Under the pieces are notes generated by a model. The model saw only the letters and a list, made by a program, of their open reading frames with translations, did not search any database and was not told where the DNA came from. From Paracoccus aerodenitrificans (GTDB lineage: Bacteria > Pseudomonadota > Alphaproteobacteria > Rhodobacterales > Rhodobacteraceae), in the NCBI RefSeq assembly GCF_027913215.1, contig NZ_CP115784.1:1240001-1304000 (forward strand): DNA of 64,000 nucleotides. The letters are read 5' to 3'. The position numbers and the translations under genes are program-made. Positions 9,501 through 17,242 of this stretch are shown piece after piece; the stretch's first letter is position 1, and each line of letters starts with the position of its first letter.

Positions 9501-10020
9501 TCTGAACGGATATCTGATGTATCCGAAGGTCTTCCTCGACTATATGAGCCGACATCAGGTCTATGGTCCGGTGCGGACCCTGCCGACCCGGAATTTCTTC
9601 TATGGGATGGAGCCGGGGGATCAGATCAGCTGCGAAATCGACCCCGGCAAGACGCTGGAAATACGCCTTCAGGCCATTGGTGAGACCGATGAGAAGGGAG
9701 AGGTGAAGGTCTTCTTCGAACTGAACGGCCAGCCGCGCAATATCCGTGTGCCGAACCGCAGCGCCGGGGCCTCTGCCGTGGCCCGACCCAAGGCGGATCC
9801 GGGCAATGACGGGCATATCGGTGCGCCGATGCCGGGGGTTGTGGCAACGGTTGCGGTGACGATGGGGCAGGCGGTGAAGACCGGCGATCTGTTGCTGACG
9901 ATCGAGGCGATGAAGATGGAAACCGCGATCCATGCCGACCGTGATGGGGTGGTGAAGGCGGTTCATGTCGCGCCGGGACAGCAGATCGACGCCAAGGATC
10001 TGATGGTCGAGCTGGAATAA
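6577..10020 (+). CDS. pyc: Pyruvate carboxylase
   Basis: 1147 residues, the full single-chain enzyme that makes oxaloacetate from pyruvate, bicarbonate and ATP. Domains in order: biotin carboxylase (ILVANRGEIAIRVMRAA at the start, ATP loop KASWGGGGRGM near 160, EVNPRVQVEHTVTEE near 290); carboxyltransferase (LLMTDTAMRDGHQSLLATRMR near 535-560, HFHTHDTSGMGGASYLAA near 735); the linking tetramerisation region; and C-terminal biotinyl domain with EAMKMETAI, biotin Lys1113. AGGGGGAAG-type ribosome site lies before ATG 6577. It is anaplerotic and needed for growth on sugars and three-carbon acids. A single gene, followed by stacked hairpins. Confidence 0.98.
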   Translation: MADINKILVANRGEIAIRVMRAANELGKKTVAVYAEEDKLGLHRFKADEAYRIGEGLGPVAAYLSIPEIIRVAKESGADAIHPGYGLLSENPDLVDACTEAGIIFIGPKAETMRALGDKASARRVAIKAGVPVIPATEVLGEDFDAIKKEAAEIGYPLMLKASWGGGGRGMRPINGPDELVEKVREGRREAEAAFGNGEGYLEKMITRARHVEVQLLGDRHGGLYHLYERDCTVQRRNQKVVERAPAPYLTQAQREEVCALALKIGQAVGYEAAGTVEFLMDMETDAFYFIEVNPRVQVEHTVTEEVTGIDIVQAQIKVAEGATLAEATGVPSQDQVTLSGHALQCRVTTEDPQNNFIPDYGRITAYRSATGMGIRLDGGTAYSGGVITRFYDSLLVKVTAWAQTPDQAIRRMDRALREFRVRGVSTNIDFVINLLKHPTFLSDEYTTKFIDTTPELFEFRQRQDRATKILTYLADISVNGHPETAGRAAPPAEIRPAVAPAPRVDPPPAGTRQLLEEKGAQAVTDWVAGQQRLLMTDTAMRDGHQSLLATRMRSIDMIRVAPAYAANLPQLFSVECWGGATFDVAYRFLQECPWQRLRDIRARMPNLLTQMLLRASNGVGYTNYPDNVVQSFVKQAADSGVDVFRVFDSLNWVENMRVAMDSVIESGKICEAAICYTGDILNADRAKYDLQYYVSMGKELRDAGAHILGLKDMAGLLKPAAARKLVTALKEEVGLPIHFHTHDTSGMGGASYLAAAAAGVDIVDGAMDALSGNTSQPTLGSVVEALAGTDRDTGLNISAVREISNYWERVREDYRAFESGLQAPASEVYLHEMPGGQFTNLKAQARSLGLEDRWHEVAQAYADVNRMFGDIVKVTPSSKVVGDMALMMVSQGLSRAQVEDPNVDVAFPDSVIDMMRGNLGQPPGGWPEALQNKVLKGEKPMTSRPGASMEPVDLDAARADLSEKLDGAAVDDEDLNGYLMYPKVFLDYMSRHQVYGPVRTLPTRNFFYGMEPGDQISCEIDPGKTLEIRLQAIGETDEKGEVKVFFELNGQPRNIRVPNRSAGASAVARPKADPGNDGHIGAPMPGVVATVAVTMGQAVKTGDLLLTIEAMKMETAIHADRDGVVKAVHVAPGQQIDAKDLMVELE

Positions 10021-10023
10021 GGC

Positions 10024-10056
10024 AGAGGGGCGCTGCCCCTCTTGCCCCTGCGGGGC
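10024..10056 (+). terminator. Two stacked hairpins after pyc
   Basis: The first hairpin pairs AGAGGGGC (10024-10031) with GCCCCTCT (10035-10042) around a three-base loop. The second pairs GCCCC (10044-10048) with GGGGC (10052-10056). There is no long T-run, so this may act as a Rho-assisted terminator or a 3' stabiliser. The dispersed repeat follows directly. Confidence 0.55.
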
Positions 10057-10066
10057 AATTCACCCC

Positions 10067-10088
10067 GGGATATTTATGCCAGGATGAA
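10067..10088 (+). repeat. Dispersed intergenic repeat, copy 1
   Basis: GGGATATTT (10067-10075), a three-base spacer, then CCAGGATGAA (10079-10088), preceded by a C/G-rich palindromic stretch. The same two blocks with the same spacing recur at 62,971-62,992, and a diverged inverted version lies at 63,861-63,886. I recall similar short motifs between genes in many Rhodobacteraceae; function is unknown. Confidence 0.7.
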
Positions 10089-10113
10089 AGAGGCGTCGCT
10101 TTGGTGGCGCTTC

Positions 10114-11733
10114 TTAAAGCGATTTCAGCCAGGCGATCAGGGCGTCGCGGTCCTCTTTGGGCAATTCGGTCACGGCGTTGCGGGCGGTTTCCGCTTCGCC
10201 GCCATGCCAGAGAATGGCCTCCAGCAGGGTCCGGGCGCGACCGTCATGCAGATAGGATTCGGTCCCGGTCACCTGTTTGTTCAGCGAGATGCCCCAGAGC
10301 GGCGCGGTCCGCCATTCGCGCCCGGTCGCGCGGGATTCGGGGCGGTTATCCGCCAGACCCTCGCCCATATCGTGCAGCAGAAGATCGCTATAGGGCCAGA
10401 TAAGCTGGAAGCTCTGTTCGGGCTGGTCCTTCAGCCGGTTGGTGACGTATTTCGGGCTGTGGCACGAGGTGCAGCCGATGGAATAGGCGATTTCCTTGCC
10501 GCGGAGCACCTGCGGATCGTCGAGATTGCGGCGTTCCGGTACGGCGAGGTTGCGGGAATAGAAGGTCACGAGATCGAGCGCCTCGGTATCGACCTCCAAC
10601 CCGTCGCGAATGCCCGGTTCCTGTCCCGGAGGGGCGCTGCGGCAGTCGGACTGGGTTTCGGTGCACTCGCCGGACGGATCGGGGAAAAGCGGGGTGGACA
10701 GGCCCATATCGCCGGCGAAGGCGGATGCGGATTGCTCGCGGATGGTGGCATTGCCCGCCTTATGGCCGAAACGGCCAAGCATGGGCTGGCCGAATTCGCT
10801 GGACCAGACGATTTGCGGGCGGCCCGATATGCCGTCCCCATCCGCGTCACCGGGGTCGGCGCGGGCAATGATATCGGCGGCGGGGATCGCCTCGATCAGG
10901 CCGAGGCCGATCATTTGCGGCGCGACACGGGGTGAGATCAGCAGCCCCTCATCCGGGGCACCATAGGCCGGGCTGTCGATGCTGTAATGCGGCCTGCGCA
11001 GGGTAACGGCTTCGCCATCGGCGAGCGTCACAGTGCTTTCCGTCCATGCCACGCCCATCTTTGCCTCGGCAAGATAACCTTCCAGCGACAGATCCTGAAG
11101 CTGGCCGCCATAGACCGGATCGGGCAGGGTGGGGATATAGCCGGGGATCGCGGGAATATCGTCTCCGCCCATCACCGACAGGCGCAGAAAGGCAGAGACG
11201 CGGCTGTCATCCGGGCCGTCGGGCAGATGGCCGCGACCATCCTTGATATGGCAGTTCTGGCAGGCGCGAGCGTTGTAAAGCGGGCCGAGACCGTCGCTGC
11301 CCTTTGTCGATGAGGGTGCCCCGACCCACAGTTTGCGGAAGATGCCATTGCCGACCTTGAAATCGAGTTCGTGTTCGAAGGGCATATTCGGCGAGAATTG
11401 CGAAAATGCCTCGGCAGTGTCGATGAAGCGCGTTGTGGCCGCGCCTCCGGGATTCTGCTCGAATGGCTCGGGCGCGGAGAAATCGTCGGCCGGGCGGGTC
11501 ACGGCGTCGATGCGTGCGGATTCGGCTTCGGTCCGGGGGATGACGTTCAGATGCGGTTCGGATTGCCACACGGCCTGTTCCGGGGCATCGGGCGCCGAGA
11601 CCGGAACGGCGCGGACCGGATCTGACTGGGCAGCCGCCGGAACCGCGCCAATTGTCGCTGCGACGATCTGCCGCATGACCACGCCGACGGCCCCGCCTGC
11701 GAAAGTGACAAGGGCGGAGTTGCGCGTCTTCAT
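10114..11733 (-). CDS. Di-heme oxidoreductase (DUF1111, MauG-related)
   Basis: 539 residues. Two CxxCH heme c sites are visible: CQNCH at 158-162 and CTSCH at 421-425, with conserved surroundings (GPLYNARACQNCH; RGKEIAYSIGCTSCH) and the C-terminal LWGISLNKQV...YLHDGRARTLLEAILWHGGEAE typical of DUF1111 proteins. A hydrophobic N-terminus ending near AAAQ acts as signal peptide, so the protein is periplasmic. In related loci such proteins sit with imelysins and are linked to iron uptake or redox handling of iron. It is the last gene of the imelysin-bfd-bfr operon, 59 bases after bfr. Confidence 0.88.
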   Translation of the reverse strand: MKTRNSALVTFAGGAVGVVMRQIVAATIGAVPAAAQSDPVRAVPVSAPDAPEQAVWQSEPHLNVIPRTEAESARIDAVTRPADDFSAPEPFEQNPGGAATTRFIDTAEAFSQFSPNMPFEHELDFKVGNGIFRKLWVGAPSSTKGSDGLGPLYNARACQNCHIKDGRGHLPDGPDDSRVSAFLRLSVMGGDDIPAIPGYIPTLPDPVYGGQLQDLSLEGYLAEAKMGVAWTESTVTLADGEAVTLRRPHYSIDSPAYGAPDEGLLISPRVAPQMIGLGLIEAIPAADIIARADPGDADGDGISGRPQIVWSSEFGQPMLGRFGHKAGNATIREQSASAFAGDMGLSTPLFPDPSGECTETQSDCRSAPPGQEPGIRDGLEVDTEALDLVTFYSRNLAVPERRNLDDPQVLRGKEIAYSIGCTSCHSPKYVTNRLKDQPEQSFQLIWPYSDLLLHDMGEGLADNRPESRATGREWRTAPLWGISLNKQVTGTESYLHDGRARTLLEAILWHGGEAETARNAVTELPKEDRDALIAWLKSL

Positions 11734-11792
11734 GTCGTGACCGGGTTGCGTCCTTGGGGTAAACGGGGCGGGCGATGCCGCCCCGTCGGGTG

Positions 11793-12278
11793 TTACTCTG
11801 CCTGATCGGCAGGCTTCGCGTTCAGCAGGCCGAAATTCTTCGGGCCAAGTTCGTCATGCAGCGGGATCTGGGTTTCGAGGAAGTCGATATGGCCTTCCTC
11901 ATCGGCGATCAGCTCTTCGAACAGATTCTTGCTGATATAATCGCCGACCTTCTCGCAATGATCGCGTGCCTCGATATAGAGGTTACGCGCATCATGTTCG
12001 CCCGCAAGATCGCATTCCATCGTCTCTTTGACGTTCTGGCCGATGCGCAGCGGGTCGAGTTTCTGCAGATTCGGATGGCCTTCCAGAAAGATGATTCGCT
12101 GGATCAGCCTGTCTGCGTGATGCATTTCCTCGATCGATTCCGCGCGGGATTTATCAGCGATCTTGCCGTAACCCCAATCTTCCTGAAGGCGGTAATGCAG
12201 CCAGTATTGGCTGACTGCGGTAAGTTCCGATCTCAGAGCTGCGTTAAGGTATTCAATGACCTTTGCGTCGCCCTTCAT
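11793..12278 (-). CDS. bfr: Bacterioferritin
   Basis: 161 residues, the usual length of the heme-containing 24-mer iron store. Ferroxidase-site residues are recognisable: Glu18 in [17 protein letters not shown], Glu51 and His54 in [15 protein letters not shown] with the heme ligand Met52, and the second helix pair with [17 protein letters not shown] and [16 protein letters not shown]. It oxidises and stores Fe(II) in the cytoplasm. The gene follows bfd by 16 bases, so storage (Bfr) and reductive release (Bfd) are made together. Confidence 0.96.
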   Translation of the reverse strand: MKGDAKVIEYLNAALRSELTAVSQYWLHYRLQEDWGYGKIADKSRAESIEEMHHADRLIQRIIFLEGHPNLQKLDPLRIGQNVKETMECDLAGEHDARNLYIEARDHCEKVGDYISKNLFEELIADEEGHIDFLETQIPLHDELGPKNFGLLNAKPADQAE

Positions 12279-12294
12279 TTTTATTCCTTTCTTG

Positions 12295-12549
12295 TCAGCC
12301 CGACGCCCCTTTCCGGCGCAGGCCTGTCAGCACTGCCGGCACGGGTTGCCCCTTGCCCACAGCGAACCCATCCGCCGCACGCATTTCGGCGACGAACAAC
12401 TTCATGCAGCCGCCGCAATCGGCGCGCTTGCCGAGCGCGTGATAGATCTTGCCCGGCGTCACGATAGTATCAGGGTCCGCTGCCCGCATCCAGCCGACTG
12501 CCGCCTTAATATCGCGGCTTGAGATGTTCATGCAGTGGCAGACAATCAT
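12295..12549 (-). CDS. bfd: Bacterioferritin-associated ferredoxin ((2Fe-2S)-binding)
   Basis: 84 residues. The four cluster cysteines of the BFD-like fold are present: [10 protein letters not shown] at the N-terminus and DCGGC near residues 45-48. In characterised systems Bfd docks on bacterioferritin and passes electrons to the heme to release stored iron. It is longer at the C-terminus than the minimal ~64-residue Bfd. Located between the imelysin gene (25 bases upstream) and bfr (16 bases downstream), all on the minus strand. Confidence 0.9.
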   Translation of the reverse strand: MIVCHCMNISSRDIKAAVGWMRAADPDTIVTPGKIYHALGKRADCGGCMKLFVAEMRAADGFAVGKGQPVPAVLTGLRRKGASG

Positions 12550-12574
12550 GACAAAAACCTTTGGGATTAATACC

Positions 12575-13831
12575 TTACTGGAAGACTGCGTTAGGGTTGT
12601 CGAGGCTGTCCGAGCCCTCGAACTCGATCTGGTTCAGACCCAGAGCAGCAACCGCCCGTTCGATATCCTTGGTCTGTGCGACAAGCGCATCGACGGCGGT
12701 CATGATGATTTTTTCACCCTCGGCGTTGCCGGGGGCCAGCATCTGGTCATAGGCCATGTCGCCATCGGCCTTGTCGCGAAGTGCGGTCAGCGCGGTCATG
12801 GTTTTTTCCAGACCGGCTTTCAGCGCGGTATCGACCTCGGCATCCTTTTCGGCGACCAGTTCCGACAGGGACGGTCCGCTGATTTCGGACCCGTCGACGC
12901 GGGTGTAATGGCCCAGATAGACATTCTGAATGCCGAGACCGTCATAATAATGGCTGTACTGCGTCTGGTCCGAGAAGCAGTCATGTTCTTCCTCGGGATC
13001 GTTCAGCATCAGGCCAAGCTTCATACGTTCGCCCGCCTGTTCGCCATAGGACAGGCTGCCCATGCCGGTCAGGATGGCGTTCAGCCCGGCCTGAGGATCG
13101 CCGGTCACGGCTGCGCGGGCCTCACCCTCTGCGGACCAGTTGGCGACCATTTCCTCAAGATCCGAGACCAGAAGATCGGCGGTGGCGGTCAGATATTGCG
13201 CACGGCGGTCGCAATTGCCGCCGGTGCAGCCCTCACCCTGGATATAGTCGGTATACGGACGCTCGCCCGCACCCGGTCCGGTGCCGTTCAGATCCTGACC
13301 CCACAGCAGAAATTCGATGGCGTGATAGCCCGAGGCGACATTCGCCTCGATCCCGCCTGCCTCATGCAACTGGCCGGAGATCAGTTCCGGGGTGATCTCG
13401 GTTGCGTCGATGGTTTCGCCCGACAGATCCAGCGAGGGATTGGCGATGACGTTAAGCTGCGCCAGTTCGTTATCTTCGGCGGAGGGGGTGTTTTCCGCGA
13501 CATAGTCGATCAGCCCCTCATCCAGCGGCCAGGCGTTTACCCGGCCCTCCCAGTCATCGACGATGGGATTGCCGAAGCGATACGCCTCGGTCTGCTGATA
13601 GGGGACGCGGGCGGCGGTATAGGCCTCACGCGCGGCGGTCAGGGTGTCTTCCGAAGGGTTTTCGATCAGCGCCGCAATCGCGTCACGCAATGCCTGAGCG
13701 GTGGTCAGGCTGTCGCCATAAGCCGCTTCGGCGATGTCGGCATAATTCCCGACAACCTCCTCGGGGATGGCGGCACTGGCGGTCTGCGCCAGCAATGCAA
13801 GGGAAATCGCGGTCATCGTCGTGCGGATCAT
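12575..13831 (-). CDS. Imelysin-family periplasmic iron-regulated protein (M75-like)
   Basis: 418 residues with a signal peptide (MIRTTMTAISLALLAQTASA, cut about residue 20). The family's GxHxxE motif is seen as GYHAIEFLLWG, followed by DLNGTGPGAGERPYTDY. Two helical halves, one containing a small disulfide candidate (EGCTGGNCDRR). Imelysins are periplasmic or surface proteins induced by iron limitation; a peptidase role is unproven. It leads the iron operon imelysin-bfd-bfr-di-heme oxidoreductase. TGGAGAAG precedes the ATG at 13,831. Many relatives have a second imelysin and a DUF1513 gene, which are absent here. Confidence 0.9.
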   Translation of the reverse strand: MIRTTMTAISLALLAQTASAAIPEEVVGNYADIAEAAYGDSLTTAQALRDAIAALIENPSEDTLTAAREAYTAARVPYQQTEAYRFGNPIVDDWEGRVNAWPLDEGLIDYVAENTPSAEDNELAQLNVIANPSLDLSGETIDATEITPELISGQLHEAGGIEANVASGYHAIEFLLWGQDLNGTGPGAGERPYTDYIQGEGCTGGNCDRRAQYLTATADLLVSDLEEMVANWSAEGEARAAVTGDPQAGLNAILTGMGSLSYGEQAGERMKLGLMLNDPEEEHDCFSDQTQYSHYYDGLGIQNVYLGHYTRVDGSEISGPSLSELVAEKDAEVDTALKAGLEKTMTALTALRDKADGDMAYDQMLAPGNAEGEKIIMTAVDALVAQTKDIERAVAALGLNQIEFEGSDSLDNPNAVFQ

Positions 13832-14206
13832 GTCTTCTCCAGAAACGTTGTGGATGTGCAGTTTCGCATATCCTGTCGGCGCTTATTCCCGATCATTTTT
13901 ATCGGGAGCGCCTTGTAAGTCAAACTATTTCTCTCGGAAACTCTGCGCCAGCCTGCCGCAGCCCGGCCCGGATCAGGCTGAATTTTCGTCCAAAGCTGCC
14001 AAATCGCGGCAAAAACCGCCGACAGGGCGCTTGACGGGGGTGGCGACAATGTCAGAACTGGCGTTAACCGAATGGAGAGAAGCTTGAAGACCCGCGCCGC
14101 AGCCATGCCTTAAACCGGCAGGCAGCCAGAGATCATCCGGGTCGCTCCCGACAGTCCCGGGCGGGAATCGCGCCCGCACGCAGACATCAACAGAGAGGAT
14201 CTGACA
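13832..14206. other. 375-base intergenic region between iron and tct operons
   Basis: Divergent control region. The left part holds the imelysin promoter and a hairpin (annotated separately). The right part holds the tctC leader, with a hairpin CGGGCG (14158-14163)/CGCCCG (14171-14176) about 30 bases before tctC and the GAGAGGA ribosome site at 14193-14199. A 12-codon frame at 14049-14087 has no ribosome site. No longer convincing gene is seen on either strand. Confidence 0.6.
13878..13923 (-). promoter_or_regulatory. Imelysin operon promoter within a bulged hairpin
   Basis: On the minus strand TTGACT (13918-13923) and TAAAAA (13896-13901) are 16 bases apart, a plausible sigma70 promoter. 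The same DNA forms an inverted repeat: GGCGC (13878-13882) and TCCCGAT (13887-13893) pair with ATCGGGA (13901-13907) and GCGCC (13908-13912), with a four-base bulge and a T-rich loop. It may be an operator or a leader hairpin; iron control is expected from the genes but not shown. Confidence 0.5.
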
Positions 14207-15184
14207 ATGAAAAAAACGCTGACCCACCTCGCGGCGCTTGCCCTGACGACCGCCCTTGCAGCCCCCGCCCTCGCGCAGGATGCCGCGTGGCCAATCGAGC
14301 CGGTTCATGTCTATGTCGGCTTCCCCGCCGGGTCCTCTCCGGATCTGCTGGCGCGGATCATCACCGAGCCGCTTGCCGAAAGGCTGGGTCAGCCGGTTGT
14401 GGTGGAAAACAAGCCCGGCGCGGGCGGAGTGATCGGGATCCAGCAGATGCTGGCCAATGCGGATGACGGTCATGCGATCGGCACCTCGATCAACGGCCCG
14501 CTGACCACAGCGGCCCGGATGATGGGCGATACCGGATTCGATCCGCAGGCCGATATCGCCCCCATCGCCCTGATCGCCACCTCGCCGCTGGTTCTGGCTG
14601 TATCGGCCACAGCCGAGGCAGAGGATCTGGCCGGTTTCATCGAGCTTGCAAAGGCCGATCCCGGCGCGATGGCCTATGGCTCGGTCGGGCAGGGGTCAGG
14701 TGCTCATCTGACGGCGGAACTGTTCAACAGCGAAGCCGGGATCGAGATGCTGCATGTGCCCTTCACCGCCTATGCCGAGGTCACGACCTCGATCATGGGC
14801 GGAGAGATCGATGCGGGGTTTATGGCTCCCTCTGCCGCGCTGCCGCATGTCGAGGCCGGAAATATGAAAATGCTTGGCGTCACCTCGGCCGAGCCGTTCG
14901 GCCAGATCCCGGATGTGCCGGTGATTGCCGGAAATGCAGGGATGCCGGATGATTTCAAGGCGGAACTGTGGAATGCGTTCATCGCCCCTGCCGGGACCGA
15001 TGCGGCGGTGATCGAGCGGCTCAACACCGAGATCAACGCCATCCTTGAAGATGAAGAGGTTCAGCAGAAATTGCTGGCGATGGGCTGGCAGGCCGCGGGC
15101 GGATCGGCCGAGGATCTGACGCAGCGCATCGCGGACGATACCGCCATGTGGGGCGCGGTGATCGACCGGATTGAGGCGCAGTAA
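14207..15184 (+). CDS. tctC: Tripartite tricarboxylate transporter substrate-binding protein
   Basis: 325 residues with a signal peptide (MKKTLTHLAALALTTALAAPALAQ). The mature protein begins WPIEPVHVYVGFPAGSSPDLLARIITEPLAERLGQPVVVENKPGAGG, the unmistakable opening of the TctC/Bug family of periplasmic binding proteins. These bind carboxylates such as citrate or other small acids; the exact ligand cannot be read here. First gene of tctCBA, six bases before tctB. GAGAGGA lies seven bases before the ATG. Confidence 0.94.
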   Translation: MKKTLTHLAALALTTALAAPALAQDAAWPIEPVHVYVGFPAGSSPDLLARIITEPLAERLGQPVVVENKPGAGGVIGIQQMLANADDGHAIGTSINGPLTTAARMMGDTGFDPQADIAPIALIATSPLVLAVSATAEAEDLAGFIELAKADPGAMAYGSVGQGSGAHLTAELFNSEAGIEMLHVPFTAYAEVTTSIMGGEIDAGFMAPSAALPHVEAGNMKMLGVTSAEPFGQIPDVPVIAGNAGMPDDFKAELWNAFIAPAGTDAAVIERLNTEINAILEDEEVQQKLLAMGWQAAGGSAEDLTQRIADDTAMWGAVIDRIEAQ

Positions 15185-15190
15185 TCCGTC

Positions 15191-15634
15191 ATGCAGCGGG
15201 ACTGGCCGGATATCTGGGGCGGAGCGGTTCTGGCCGTGACCGGTCTTTGCGTGGCGATCTGGTCCGGTCTGCGGCTGGATTTCGGCACGTTGCGGGCGAT
15301 GGGGCCGGGATTTTTCCCGACCGTTCTGGGCGTGGCGCTTGCCATGCTAGGCGTGGCTGTTGCTGTTCCGGCCCTGCGGCGCGGGGCCGAGCCGGTGCCG
15401 GTCCGCCTGGGCGATCTGGCGGCGGTGATCGCATCTATCCTCATCTTCGGTCTGGGGATGGAGTGGCTTGGCATGGTCCCGGCCTGTTTCATCGCCGTGC
15501 TGACAGCCTCGGTTCCCGCACCATGCAAGGGCTGGCTCTGGCGGCTGGTTCTGGCGGTCGCGGTGACTGCGGTCACCTTCGTTGTGTTTGAACTGGGCCT
15601 GCAAATGGGCCTGCCGGTCTGGCCGGGCCAATGA
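15191..15634 (+). CDS. tctB: Tripartite tricarboxylate transporter small membrane subunit
   Basis: 147 residues with four predicted membrane segments (AVLAVTGLCVAIWSGL; FFPTVLGVALAMLGVAVAV; AVIASILIFGLGMEWLG; LVLAVAVTAVTFVVFELGL). The MGPGFFP motif after the first segment is typical of TctB. It forms the integral membrane complex with TctA. Its stop overlaps the tctA start by four bases (ATGA), so the two are translationally coupled. Confidence 0.92.
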   Translation: MQRDWPDIWGGAVLAVTGLCVAIWSGLRLDFGTLRAMGPGFFPTVLGVALAMLGVAVAVPALRRGAEPVPVRLGDLAAVIASILIFGLGMEWLGMVPACFIAVLTASVPAPCKGWLWRLVLAVAVTAVTFVVFELGLQMGLPVWPGQ

Positions 15635-17133
15635 CGGCTCTGGACGGGATCGCCTATGGGTTCGGCGTCGCCCTGCAACCGGGCGTACTGATCTATTGCT
15701 TGCTTGGCGTGACGCTTGGCACATTTATCGGCGTTTTGCCCGGGATCGGTGCGATGGCGGCGATCTCGCTGCTTCTGCCGATCACCTTCTATATCGCCCC
15801 CGAGGCCGCTCTGATTATGCTGGCCGGAGTCTATTACGGCGCACAATATGGTGGCGCGGTGGCCTCGATCCTGCTGCGCCTGCCGGGAACGCCGCAATCG
15901 GCGGTGACGACGCTGGACGGCTATCCTCTGGCGCGTCAGGGCAAGGCGGGCGTGGCGCTGTTCGTGTCGATGGTCTCGTCCTTCATCGGCTCGGTTCTGG
16001 GCATTATCGTGCTGGTCGTACTGGCAGGCTGGCTCAGCCGTGCGGCGACCGCGTTCGGTGCGGCGGATTATGCGGCGATGATGATCCTCGGTCTTGTCGC
16101 TGCCTCGACGATCGGGTCCGACCGCCCGATGAAGGGATTTGCGATGGTTGTGCTCGGCCTGATTCTGGGCTGTGTGGGGACCGATGTGAATTCCGGTGCG
16201 CAGCGTTTCACCTTCGGCCAGACCGAGCTGCTGGACGGTATCAACCTTGTCGCCCTTGCAATGGGTCTTTTCGGCGTGGCCGAGGTCGTCGGCAATATCC
16301 GCGATGCCGAGCGTCAGGGCGTGCCGGAAAAGGTCCGCTTCAGCCAGATGATGCCGACCCGCGAGGATCTGCTCAGGATGCCCCTGCCGATGCTGCGCGG
16401 CTCGACACTGGGGGCGTTTTTCGGTGCATTGCCGGGAACTGGATCGACCCTGTCCTCATTTCTCAGCTATGCGATGGAACAGCGCGTCTCGCGCCATCCC
16501 GAGCGCTTCGGCAAAGGTGCCATCGAGGGTATCGCCGCGCCCGAGGCCGCGAATAACGCCGCGTCGATCACCGCATTCGTACCGACATTGACGCTTGGCA
16601 TTCCGGGCGATCCGATCATGGCGCTGATGCTGGGGGCATTGGTGATTCACGGCGTTCAGCCCGGCCCGCTGATGCTGGATGCCCGCCCCGAGATGTTCTG
16701 GGGCCTCGTTGTCAGTTTCGGTATCGGCAATCTGCTGCTGCTGATCCTGAACCTGCCGCTGATCGGCATATGGGTGTCGATGCTGCGCATCCCGTTCCGC
16801 TATCTGTATCCCGCGATCCTGATTTTCGTCTGTCTGGGAGTTTATTCCGTGCGCGAATCCGGCTTCGATATTGTCGTCGTGGCGGTGGTCGGCATTGCCG
16901 GTTATCTGATGGCTCTGGCGAAATTCAGCCCGGCGCTGCTTCTGCTTGGGTTCGTCCTGGGTCCGCTGATCGAGACCAATCTGCGCCGCGCATTGCTGAT
17001 CTCTCGCGGTGACCCGATTGTGTTTCTTGAACGGCCCATCGCCTGCGGATTCGTTATCGGAACGCTTGTCCTGATCCTGCTGACGATCTGGCAGTCATGG
17101 CGTCGCCGAGCCAGAGCGCGGCAGGTGGCATGA
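15631..17133 (+). CDS. tctA: Tripartite tricarboxylate transporter large permease
   Basis: 500 residues with around a dozen hydrophobic segments. Family motifs are clear: LLGVTLGTFIGVLPGIGAMAAISLLLPITFY near the N-terminus, YYGAQYGGAVASILLRLPGTP near residue 70, and the repeat-related FGALPGTGSTLSSFLSYAMEQRVS plus FVPTLTLGIPGDPIMALMLGAL in the second half. TctA is the transport channel of a secondary, ion-coupled carboxylate importer working with TctC and TctB. Last gene of the operon; a new promoter begins about 45 bases after its stop. Confidence 0.95.
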   Translation: MTALDGIAYGFGVALQPGVLIYCLLGVTLGTFIGVLPGIGAMAAISLLLPITFYIAPEAALIMLAGVYYGAQYGGAVASILLRLPGTPQSAVTTLDGYPLARQGKAGVALFVSMVSSFIGSVLGIIVLVVLAGWLSRAATAFGAADYAAMMILGLVAASTIGSDRPMKGFAMVVLGLILGCVGTDVNSGAQRFTFGQTELLDGINLVALAMGLFGVAEVVGNIRDAERQGVPEKVRFSQMMPTREDLLRMPLPMLRGSTLGAFFGALPGTGSTLSSFLSYAMEQRVSRHPERFGKGAIEGIAAPEAANNAASITAFVPTLTLGIPGDPIMALMLGALVIHGVQPGPLMLDARPEMFWGLVVSFGIGNLLLLILNLPLIGIWVSMLRIPFRYLYPAILIFVCLGVYSVRESGFDIVVVAVVGIAGYLMALAKFSPALLLLGFVLGPLIETNLRRALLISRGDPIVFLERPIACGFVIGTLVLILLTIWQSWRRRARARQVA

Positions 17134-17177
17134 CCCGCTTTGCCGGTGGTTCTATCCGGGAGTCGAGTAAAGAAGTC

Positions 17178-17222
17178 TTGACCGTGTCGTGCTACTTTAT
17201 TATAAATTTGGAACGTTCTAAA
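17178..17222 (+). promoter_or_regulatory. Sigma70 promoter overlapped by LacI-type operator
   Basis: TTGACC (17178-17183) and TATAAA (17201-17206) are exactly 17 bases apart. Directly after the -10 lies TTTGGAACGTTCTAAA (17207-17222), a palindrome with 14 of 16 positions symmetric and a central CG, the form of a LacI-family operator. It covers the expected transcription start 21 bases before the afr-like gene, so it should act by repression. The only LacI regulator in the window is at 31,425-32,432. Confidence 0.75.
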
Positions 17223-17242
17223 TCGGGGAAGGGGAACCGACT

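Noticed and set aside
14049..14087. 12-codon frame upstream of tctC as a possible leader peptide
   Set aside because: No ribosome site, no run of regulatory codons and no attenuator structure directly after it.
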